DNA of 64,000 nt from Pseudomonas putida W15Oct28 (GTDB lineage: Bacteria; Pseudomonadota; Gammaproteobacteria; Pseudomonadales; Pseudomonadaceae): assembly GCF_000708715.2 (NCBI RefSeq), contig NZ_JENB01000005.1:62001-126000 (forward strand). Direction: 5' to 3'. Positions 57,740-64,000 of the stretch are shown here, in pieces (the stretch's first letter is position 1; every line of letters begins with the position of its first letter). A program made the translations under genes and the position numbers. Under the pieces are notes generated by a model. The model worked only from the letters and a program-made list of their open reading frames with translations, did not search any database and had not been told where the DNA came from.

Positions 57740-60424
57740 TCAGGGTTTGCCCCAGGAGTGGTAGTTGCCGATTGTCACCACGCTACTCAGTGCCTGGTCG
57801 CTGTTGCGCGCCTGGGAAATGGGCAAGGCCAGGTTTTCCGTGAGCGCGCGATAAGTGGTCTGCGGAATCGACTCCAGCTTGCTTAGTTGCCGCAGGAACT
57901 GCAGCCTGGGTAGATGCCGAGCAACTATATCGTTTAGCAAGCCTGGCCCGGTCATCCTGCTCATTTCCCTGGCGTAGGCTGCGTAACCGTGGGTGCCTTC
58001 CAGCGGCCTGATGTCGTAGAACGACAGATTGCTGCGGTAGCGTGCGTCCATCTCTGCAGAAATTGCGAGCAGGGTCGGGTTGTTGGCATGGCTGCCGATC
58101 ATGTTGCTGTTGTAGTCACAGTGCATGCCCAGCAGCTCGTTGTTCACAGGGCTGCCGAGGACCAGGCCTTCAGGCGTGGTTTTCAAGGTTACCGAGCTGA
58201 TCATTGCGAAGTTGTCGGGGTTGTCTTCGAAGCTGCGCAGTGTGTCGTCGACGTCCATGTAGATTCCGCCCTCCGAATGGAGTAACGGGTAGCGCAGTAT
58301 GTCGGAGGCAGACGCGAAGTTTGCCCCGTTGCTATCCAGTGCCTGGCGGTACTGATGGTAGAAGTCAGTTTGCTCGAAGGCCTCGTAGAAGGGCTGCTCT
58401 TCCAGGGTTTTGATCTGAACGTTCGAAGCAGCGGTCAGCTTTGCGCGGTTTTTCATGAAGGCTTTAGGGTTGGACTTCGACAGGTAGAACTCATAGGTAA
58501 AGCCCGTACCCTCAAGGCGGTTGGCATTGCTCGCGATGTTCTCCACCAGCTCATCGGGGATGCTTTTATTGCCGACCCAGATGCTGAGAATTTTCTTCGG
58601 CAGTGGGGCTGCTTCCGAGCTGTTGACCACAGGCACACTCAGCGGCAGTTGCAGGTCAACGTCCAGGTTGCGCAGCGTGTACATGCGCATTGCATTGCTG
58701 GCGCCACGCGTGGCCGGGTTGACCTCATACAGTTCGCGCGTGCCCGCGGTTACCTGGTAGTAGTTGGGCAGTACTTCGTTGGCATCCTCCTGGAGGATGA
58801 AGGCATCGTTTTCTGTGTCATACACTACTTCGACTTCGTTGCCGTCGTTGAGCGCCAGCAGCGGATTGGTACCCGTTGCGCGATTCAACGGGCCCCTGGC
58901 GATCCGCGTTGCTTCCACAGGTGGCTCGGCTGGCACGAAAAAGTCTGCCAGTATTTCTTCAGGTAGCCGGGGAGGGCTGTTGGGGCTCAGCGGGTAGCCC
59001 CACTGATCGTTCAGGCGCGTGGGCAGGACGAAGCGCGAACTTTTGCCTGGGAAGAGCATGCGGGGGCGACTTGCGGGCAGCGAGGCCAACGGCGCGGCAT
59101 TAAGCAGGCCGAAGGCGATGTTGCTCACGCCGTAGGCTTTGTCTTCTAGCGTCTTGCCGTTGATCGCCTGATCGATTCCCAGGCCAAACTGCGCGACACC
59201 GCCCGCTGCCAGCAGCGGAATCAGCTCGGGAACCACCAGGGCCAGCGGTGCCAGCAGGTTGATCGACGCCACCAGGTAGCCGCGCCAGCGAGCCTTGGTC
59301 ACCTGTGCATTGCTGGTGATGATGAAGTCGGCATCGGCATAGCTGCGTTCGCGTTGACGTTGTGTGAGGGCTGCGAACAGATCACCTTCGAGTAACGGGC
59401 TGTACTGCTCGGCCTTGTAGTTGATGTACTCGCGGGGGTGCCAGGGGCTGTCGACGGTGAAGCCAGAACGATTGGGCGATCGATGGTGAATCCCCGGGTA
59501 GGCGCCAAGGCCGTCCAGCGCGGTATCCAGCCCACTGAAATCCAGGCCATCGGGGGTGTCGACCAGCTGGAAAAACTGGCGCAGGCGCAGGCGTTTTTCG
59601 TTGTCGCGGCACTGTTCGGCGAACCAGTCTTGCATGGCTGCCATGCGGTCGAATTCATGCAAGGGCGATGCATTGCCTGGCAGGTACAGGAGTACTTCTG
59701 GCTGTGCCTGGTCAGTGATGCAGATCAGGTCGGTGGCAGCGTAGCCGTAAACGTTCAAAGGCCTTGCCTGCAAGCCGGGTGCTTTCGCCATCAGCCCCGC
59801 AACTTGCCAGGCCATCTGGCGGCCTGCATCGCTCAATGAGCCTTCCTCAACCTGCTTGTTGCAGGCGGCCATGAAGCTGATTTGCAGCGACTGGCGGTGC
59901 GTCTGTGTAGCGTGTTGCCAGTAATCGTCGAGCATGCCGACGAAGCGGGTGTGAAAGTCCAGATCCCAGATGAACTGCTGCATGGCCTCGACGTCGACCG
60001 GCAGATGTGTGCTGCTGTCGTAGCGGGCCGGCGTAGTCCGGCGAAACAGACCGTTGAACACCGAGAACCGGGCGCTGTTGTCAAGCTCCCCCAGCTCCGG
60101 CAGGCGCTCTACGATAGCGATCGGGCCATCTGGCAAAGTGCCTGCCCAGTGGCCCGGCAGCAACTGGCCGATCAGGTTGTTGGCTGTTTCACCCTGCCAG
60201 TCTGAAAGCATCGCTTGGGTAAGTGAAAGGCGCTGAACGATGACTGCCTGATTGCCGCGGTAGTGCAGGGTGACTACGTCGATCTGGTCGGGGTCAAGGT
60301 CATGGCCCCGCTGCGCCAGCCATTGGTGGATTTCACGGCTGGCTTCGCGGTCAGGGCGGGGGATATGGCTCAGGTGGTCGCGAACGTATTGCACGCCCGC
60401 GGTGTTGATGCGGCTTGTGGACAT
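57740..60424 (-). CDS. Putative TcdA/TcdB-like glycosyltransferase toxin, copy A
   Basis: This 894-aa protein is homologous to copy B. The C-terminal third carries ILSIWVG (Trp616), ASASDILR (Asp708, Arg711), GGIYMDVDD (DxD at 724-726), YNSNMIGSHANNPTL and a C-terminal HSWGKP. The N-terminal part has ATDLICI, LLYLPGNASPLHEFD and a hydrophobic stretch like that of copy B. The start at 60424 is preferred over two upstream ATGs because it aligns with copy B and has AAGG 8 nt upstream. The glycosyltransferase part is AT-richer than flanking flagellar genes (one 60-base line near 58441 is 45% GC), suggesting transfer. It lies 69 nt after the FlhB-like gene on the same strand. Confidence 0.75.
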   Translation of the reverse strand: MSTSRINTAGVQYVRDHLSHIPRPDREASREIHQWLAQRGHDLDPDQIDVVTLHYRGNQAVIVQRLSLTQAMLSDWQGETANNLIGQLLPGHWAGTLPDGPIAIVERLPELGELDNSARFSVFNGLFRRTTPARYDSSTHLPVDVEAMQQFIWDLDFHTRFVGMLDDYWQHATQTHRQSLQISFMAACNKQVEEGSLSDAGRQMAWQVAGLMAKAPGLQARPLNVYGYAATDLICITDQAQPEVLLYLPGNASPLHEFDRMAAMQDWFAEQCRDNEKRLRLRQFFQLVDTPDGLDFSGLDTALDGLGAYPGIHHRSPNRSGFTVDSPWHPREYINYKAEQYSPLLEGDLFAALTQRQRERSYADADFIITSNAQVTKARWRGYLVASINLLAPLALVVPELIPLLAAGGVAQFGLGIDQAINGKTLEDKAYGVSNIAFGLLNAAPLASLPASRPRMLFPGKSSRFVLPTRLNDQWGYPLSPNSPPRLPEEILADFFVPAEPPVEATRIARGPLNRATGTNPLLALNDGNEVEVVYDTENDAFILQEDANEVLPNYYQVTAGTRELYEVNPATRGASNAMRMYTLRNLDVDLQLPLSVPVVNSSEAAPLPKKILSIWVGNKSIPDELVENIASNANRLEGTGFTYEFYLSKSNPKAFMKNRAKLTAASNVQIKTLEEQPFYEAFEQTDFYHQYRQALDSNGANFASASDILRYPLLHSEGGIYMDVDDTLRSFEDNPDNFAMISSVTLKTTPEGLVLGSPVNNELLGMHCDYNSNMIGSHANNPTLLAISAEMDARYRSNLSFYDIRPLEGTHGYAAYAREMSRMTGPGLLNDIVARHLPRLQFLRQLSKLESIPQTTYRALTENLALPISQARNSDQALSSVVTIGNYHSWGKP

Positions 60425-60493
60425 GGTGTTTACCTTGCTCATTGACGGGAATGGCAAGGCTGAACGGCTGACGCCGACTGCGGTGGTAGATAA

Positions 60494-60835
60494 CTACCGG
60501 TGGTTGGCGGGTGGCAGCAGCGGGGTTACCGGAGTGATGTCGCGCGGCGCCTGGGCTTCGTCGCTGAAACCAGCGGGCACCTTGCCCCGCAGTTGCCAGG
60601 CGAAGGCGATGATCTCGGCGATGGTGAGGTACAGCGCTTCGGGAATCTGTTCGCCCAACTCCAGGCGTGCCAACAGGCGCACCAGCTCGGCGTTTTCGTA
60701 GATCGGCACCTCATGCTCGCGGGCCAGGGCCAGGATCGCCTCGGCCAGCGCATCGTCACCCTTGGCGCTGAGGGTAGGGGCCTGTTGGCCGTCGTAGGTC
60801 AGGGCAATGGCCTGACGCGGTGGTTTCTGTGTCAT
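60494..60835 (-). CDS. Stand-alone FlhB C-terminal-domain protein (FhlB-like)
   Basis: This 113-aa protein aligns with the cytoplasmic domain of FlhB just after its NPTHY site: AIALTYDGQQAPTLSAKGDDALAEAILALAREHEVPIYENAELVRLLARLELGEQIPEALYLTIAEIIAFAWQL. It lacks membrane helices and the NPTH autocleavage motif. Such stand-alone homologues can replace the cleaved FlhB fragment in other bacteria. The ATG at 60835 overlaps the stop of the upstream fliK-like gene as ATGA; a longer open frame upstream is not used. Pairing with a FliK paralogue suggests a role in export switching. Confidence 0.88.
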   Translation of the reverse strand: MTQKPPRQAIALTYDGQQAPTLSAKGDDALAEAILALAREHEVPIYENAELVRLLARLELGEQIPEALYLTIAEIIAFAWQLRGKVPAGFSDEAQAPRDITPVTPLLPPANHR

Positions 60836-62388
60836 GCGTTTTCGTCTACCCAGCGTTGCTCCACCCGTGTGCGCGGGCCTTGAGGGGGAATGCCCGGGTG
60901 GCATTCCAGGTCGCCAACGTCCAGGCCGCGATCCAGCAGGCGCTGGCGCAAGGCACCGAGCTGGCTGTCGATCAGCCTGGCGGTCTGTTCGCGCTCTGCC
61001 CACAGATGCCCGCTCAGGCGGCCTTGGCTGAACTGTGCCTGCACTTGCAACGGGCCGAGGGGCGACAGATCGAAGGCCAGCTCGATGCGCCACAGGGCTT
61101 GCAGCGGGTCTTGCGCCTCGTGCTGGCGGTCGGCCTGCTGTCGTGGGGTTTCTTCGCGCTGGAGTTTGACCTGCAGCGGGATGAACTCCTGGCCGTGACG
61201 GATCGGCACTTCGGTCTGCCAGGTGGTCTGCAGGTTGCCGTTTTCCAGCGTGCCGGTTTGTTGCAGACTGCTCATGGCATGGCTTTGCAGCCGCGAGATG
61301 GCCGCAGCGGCCAGGCGCAGCAGTTGTTGCAGGTCGCCTTCGTCCTCCATGGCCTTGAGCAGGCGCGAGGGCAGGGGGAACGCCCCTGGCTGCGGTTTGG
61401 GGCTGACCCGTTCGAGCATGCCCAGCGCGCTGCGGGCCAGTGCCGGCATGGTCACCGCAAGGCTGGCAGGCGCCAGGTTGGGCGTGCCGGGCGCGCTGGC
61501 CGGGGCCTGGGTGATCAGGCGCAGCAGGTGTGCCTTCAGGTCAGTGGCCACGCTGGCAGGAAAGCCGCCCAGCAGTTTCGCTTCCAGGAAGGTGCCGCTG
61601 TTGTTCAGGGCCTGGGCCACGGCCTTGGCGTCGCCCAGTTGGCGGGCGTCTGGCAGGCCGGCCAGCAGGCGCTCGGCGCTGGCGCGCAGGTCGCCATCGA
61701 CGCCCGGGTCGCGGGTGAGCTGTTGCAGGGCGTTGAGCACGCCGGGGAGCGAGGCCTGGCGGTTTTGCTGGGTCAGCAGTTGCTGGGCAATGTTGAGCTG
61801 GTCCTGCCTGCCGCTAAGCGGCACGAAGCGCAGCGACTGGTCGCCCTGCACCAGCGCGCTGAGCAGGCTGCCAATGGCCAGTGGGCGCGGGCTGTCGATG
61901 CTCAGGGTGGCGCCGGCCTGGGCACTGTTGAGCAGGCTGACCAATGCCCGGTAGGCCGCAGGTTGGCCGGGCGCTTGGGGTAATGCCTGGTTGGTCAGTA
62001 CTTTGCCTTGCAGCAGGGTCCCTACGGGCACTTTGCTGGTGTCCAGGCGAGTGAGGGTGGAGATCTGGCTGGCATTGGCTTGCTGCAGCATGATCGCCAG
62101 GCGATTGCTTTCGGTCTGGCTGACGGTGATCTGGCTGCCTTGGGGCAGGGGCTGGCTGGCGTTGGCCTGCAGTTGGGTCTGCACGCCGTTGGCCTGTATC
62201 AGGCGCAGCACCAGCTGAAACTCCTGGCCCGTCTGGCGCAACGACACGACTTCGACCTGCGCGGTCTCGCCGGGCGCCAGCAGGCCGGGCTGCGCCTGGA
62301 TCAGGCGCAGCAGTTCGCCGGTCATGCCAGCCTTCATGGCTTGGCTGTTGATCGCGGTTTGTGCGCCGAGACTATTGATTTCAGTCAT
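60832..62388 (-). CDS. Second FliK-like protein (Flg_hook C-terminal domain)
   Basis: This 518-aa protein is rich in Leu, Gln and Ala. Its C-terminal part matches the Flg_hook domain (QEFIPLQVKLQREE, LWRIELAFDLSPLGPLQVQAQFSQGRLSGHLWAEREQTARLIDSQLGALRQRLLDRGLDV). The N-terminal 350 residues are ruler-like with repeated Gln-Ala-Leu segments. The ATG at 62388 is chosen because it gives MTEINSLGAQTAINS; the open frame further upstream runs into non-coding DNA. It is coupled to the FlhB-like gene by ATGA. It differs from the primary FliK at 32914 and may be auxiliary. Confidence 0.85.
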   Translation of the reverse strand: MTEINSLGAQTAINSQAMKAGMTGELLRLIQAQPGLLAPGETAQVEVVSLRQTGQEFQLVLRLIQANGVQTQLQANASQPLPQGSQITVSQTESNRLAIMLQQANASQISTLTRLDTSKVPVGTLLQGKVLTNQALPQAPGQPAAYRALVSLLNSAQAGATLSIDSPRPLAIGSLLSALVQGDQSLRFVPLSGRQDQLNIAQQLLTQQNRQASLPGVLNALQQLTRDPGVDGDLRASAERLLAGLPDARQLGDAKAVAQALNNSGTFLEAKLLGGFPASVATDLKAHLLRLITQAPASAPGTPNLAPASLAVTMPALARSALGMLERVSPKPQPGAFPLPSRLLKAMEDEGDLQQLLRLAAAAISRLQSHAMSSLQQTGTLENGNLQTTWQTEVPIRHGQEFIPLQVKLQREETPRQQADRQHEAQDPLQALWRIELAFDLSPLGPLQVQAQFSQGRLSGHLWAEREQTARLIDSQLGALRQRLLDRGLDVGDLECHPGIPPQGPRTRVEQRWVDENA

Positions 62389-62390
62389 GA

Positions 62391-62400
62391 TTGTATACAA
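62391..62400. promoter_or_regulatory. Palindrome TTGTATACAA at the start of the fliK-like gene
   Basis: A perfect 10-bp palindrome lies 2 nt upstream of the ATG. It resembles GntR-family operators in form, and its position over the ribosome site could allow control. This is pattern only. Confidence 0.3.
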
Positions 62401-62418
62401 CCTGTCGAACCCGGCCTC

Positions 62419-62446
62419 TTGGCAGCGCGGTGGCGCGTGTAATAAT
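62419..62446 (+). promoter_or_regulatory. Possible sigma-70 promoter of ccmA
   Basis: TTGGCA, a 16-nt spacer and AATAAT lie in the 266-nt divergent gap. The distance to ccmA is about 210 nt and spans a REP pair, so the assignment is tentative. Confidence 0.35.
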
Positions 62447-62518
62447 GCCGACCGCCCGTGGTTGCCAGTATAACGGCAGCGCGCGGGGCGACTTGAGACA
62501 CAAGGGTTCTGGAGCGGC

Positions 62519-62620
62519 GTCGCCTGCTTCGCGGGCTTGCCCGCTCCCACAGGTTCAGCGCAGCTTTCAGCAACTGCACGAGACCTTGTGGGAGCGGGCA
62601 GGCCCGCGAAACAGGCGACG
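62519..62620. repeat. REP pair (BIME), GCTCCCACAGG type
   Basis: Inverted units (GGCGTCGCCTGCTTCGCGGG..GCTCCCACAGG and complement) lie between the divergent fliK-like and ccmA genes. Confidence 0.85.
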
Positions 62621-62654
62621 CCGGCCCGAAGCCCTACAAAGATAAGGCGAAACC

Positions 62655-63287
62655 GTGACCCTTCACCTCCAAGCCGCAGGCCTGGCCTGCGAGCGCGACT
62701 GGCGCCTGCTGTTCGAGCAGCTCGATTTCGAGCTGGGCGCCGGCGACATGCTGCAGATCAGCGGCCCCAACGGCAGCGGCAAGACCAGCCTGCTGCGGCT
62801 GCTGGCCGGGTTGATGCAGCCGACCGCCGGGCAGATTTTGCTGGGCGGCAAGCCATTGGCCGAGCAGCGCCATGCCCTGGCCAGCATTCTGCTGTGGATC
62901 GGTCACGCCGCGGGCATCAAGGACCTGCTCACCGCCGAGGAAAACCTCACCTGGCTGTGCGCTTTGCACCAGCCGGCCAGTCGCGAGGCGATCTGGGCGG
63001 CGCTGGAGGCCGTCGGCTTGCGCGGTTTCGAAGACGTACCCTGCCATACCCTGTCGGCCGGCCAGCAGCGTCGCGTGGCCCTGGCCCGTCTGCACCTGGC
63101 CAGCCCGCCGCTGTGGATTCTCGACGAGCCGTTCACTGCCCTGGACAAGCAAGGCGTAGCGCAGCTCGAAGCGCACCTGGCGGCCCACTGCGAGCAGGGC
63201 GGCACGGTGGTGCTGACCACCCACCATACGCTGGAACGCAAGCCCTCCGGTTACCGTGAACTGAACCTGGGGCAATGGGCGGCATGA
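62655..63287 (+). CDS. ccmA: Cytochrome c biogenesis ATP-binding protein CcmA
   Basis: This 210-aa ABC ATPase works with CcmB, C and D to release haem-loaded CcmE for cytochrome c maturation. It has Walker [19 protein letters not shown], the signature [14 protein letters not shown], Walker [13 protein letters not shown] and the H-loop [10 protein letters not shown]. It marks the end of the flagellar locus and the start of the ccm operon. Its stop overlaps the ccmB start as ATGA. Confidence 0.96.
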   Translation: MTLHLQAAGLACERDWRLLFEQLDFELGAGDMLQISGPNGSGKTSLLRLLAGLMQPTAGQILLGGKPLAEQRHALASILLWIGHAAGIKDLLTAEENLTWLCALHQPASREAIWAALEAVGLRGFEDVPCHTLSAGQQRRVALARLHLASPPLWILDEPFTALDKQGVAQLEAHLAAHCEQGGTVVLTTHHTLERKPSGYRELNLGQWAA

Positions 63288-63952
63288 GCGTATTCATCCT
63301 GTTGTTGCGCCGCGAAGCGCGCCTGCTGTTCCGTCGTCCTGCCGAGCTGGCCAACCCGTTGGTGTTCTTTGCCATCGTCGTGGCCATGTTCCCGCTGGCA
63401 GTCGGCCCGGAAAGCCAATTGTTGCAAACCTTGTCGCCGGGCTTGGTCTGGGTAGCGGCACTGCTGGCAGTGCTGCTGTCGCTGGACGGCTTGTTCCGCA
63501 GCGATTTCGAGGATGGCTCGCTGGAACAGTGGGTGCTGTCGCCGCACCCGCTGGCGCTGCTGGTGCTGGCCAAGGTGCTGGCGCACTGGATCTTTTCCGG
63601 GCTGGCGCTGGTATTGTTGGCGCCGCTACTGGCGTTGATGCTGGGGCTGCCGAGCCATTGCCTGCCGGTGCTGCTCGGCTCCCTGCTATTGGGCACACCG
63701 ATATTGAGCTTGCTCGGTGCGGTGGGCGCAGCACTGACGGTCGGTCTGAAGCGCGGTGGTTTGTTACTGGCGTTGCTGATTCTGCCGTTGTATATCCCTG
63801 TATTGATCCTGGGCAGTGGTGCGTTGCAAGCGGCGTTGCAAAATATGCCCGCAACCGGCCACCTGCTCTGGCTCGCCAGCCTGACGGCCCTGGCCGTTAC
63901 CCTGGCACCCTTTGCGATAGCGGCCGGCCTGAAGATCAGCGTCGGTGAATAA
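63284..63952 (+). CDS. ccmB: Haem exporter permease CcmB
   Basis: This 222-aa protein has six hydrophobic segments. The family start is [29 protein letters not shown], with characteristic [26 protein letters not shown] and [26 protein letters not shown]. The ATG at 63284 overlaps ccmA; an in-frame start nine bases earlier is less likely. The gene is complete within the window. The next ccm gene lies beyond the edge. Confidence 0.95.
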   Translation: MSVFILLLRREARLLFRRPAELANPLVFFAIVVAMFPLAVGPESQLLQTLSPGLVWVAALLAVLLSLDGLFRSDFEDGSLEQWVLSPHPLALLVLAKVLAHWIFSGLALVLLAPLLALMLGLPSHCLPVLLGSLLLGTPILSLLGAVGAALTVGLKRGGLLLALLILPLYIPVLILGSGALQAALQNMPATGHLLWLASLTALAVTLAPFAIAAGLKISVGE

Positions 63953-63958
63953 CGAGTC

Positions 63959-63976
63959 CCGGGCTTTCAAGCCCGG
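63959..63976 (+). other. Small hairpin after ccmB
   Basis: A perfect 8-bp stem (CCGGGCTT and AAGCCCGG) with a 2-nt loop lies 6 nt after ccmB, without a T-run. It is probably an RNA-stability or attenuation element inside the ccm operon, not a full terminator. Confidence 0.4.
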
Positions 63977-64000
63977 CAAATACCCTGGATGTACCCTGAT

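Noticed and set aside
60494..60835. Short FlhB-like gene read as a truncated flhB pseudogene
   Set aside because: It has its own start coupled to the upstream gene, a complete domain with sensible ends and no frameshift, and it fits the known stand-alone FhlB-type family.

Overview
The window is a chromosomal segment of a fluorescent pseudomonad, most likely of the Pseudomonas putida group. The evidence is the gene order (flagellar and chemotaxis genes in one unbroken locus, flanked by ccmAB), the GC-rich coding sequence, and about a dozen paired REP/BIME inverted repeats of the two types common in P. putida (one ending GCTCCCACAGG, the other GCTCCTACAGG). This assignment is by recognition, not by a database search.

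Layout. Positions 1-12.9 kb hold cheR, then flgBCDE and flgFGHIJKL (rod, hook, rings, hook-filament junction). A lone ketoacyl-ACP synthase III-like gene at 13.4-14.3 kb precedes fliC, flaG, fliD, fliS and a fliT-like gene. Positions 19.6-24.0 kb encode the regulators FleQ, FleS and FleR. Positions 24.3-30.2 kb are fliEFGHIJ (MS ring, switch, export ATPase). Positions 30.4-32.8 kb are an HsbA/HsbR/HptB-type phosphorelay. fliK, fliLMNOPQR, flhB, flhA, flhF, fleN and fliA run to 45.1 kb. cheY, cheZ, cheA, cheB, motC, motD, a ParC/ParP-like pair, cheW and a DUF2802-like gene run to 54.3 kb, all on the plus strand.

The plus-strand run then ends. On the minus strand (54.3-62.4 kb) lie a second fliK-like gene and a stand-alone FlhB C-terminal paralogue, followed downstream by an accessory block: two large homologous genes (894 and 934 aa) with a remnant of a third copy between them. 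Their C-terminal thirds carry the IWVG, ASDxxR and DxD signatures of the TcdA/TcdB-like glycosyltransferase fold. They look like a tandem toxin/effector family placed between the chemotaxis operon and the export-switch genes. Beyond them the plus strand resumes with ccmA and ccmB (cytochrome c maturation).

Regulation can be read in part from the sequence. Eight sites with correct 12-nt GG-to-GC spacing (one with GT) look like sigma-54 promoters, in front of flgB, flgF, fliD, fleS, fliE, fliK, fliL and flhA. A sigma-28 (FliA) type promoter precedes fliC. This fits the FleQ/RpoN, FleSR and FliA cascade whose regulators are all encoded here. Most operon boundaries are marked by a REP pair. Genes within operons are often translationally coupled by 1-11 nt overlaps.
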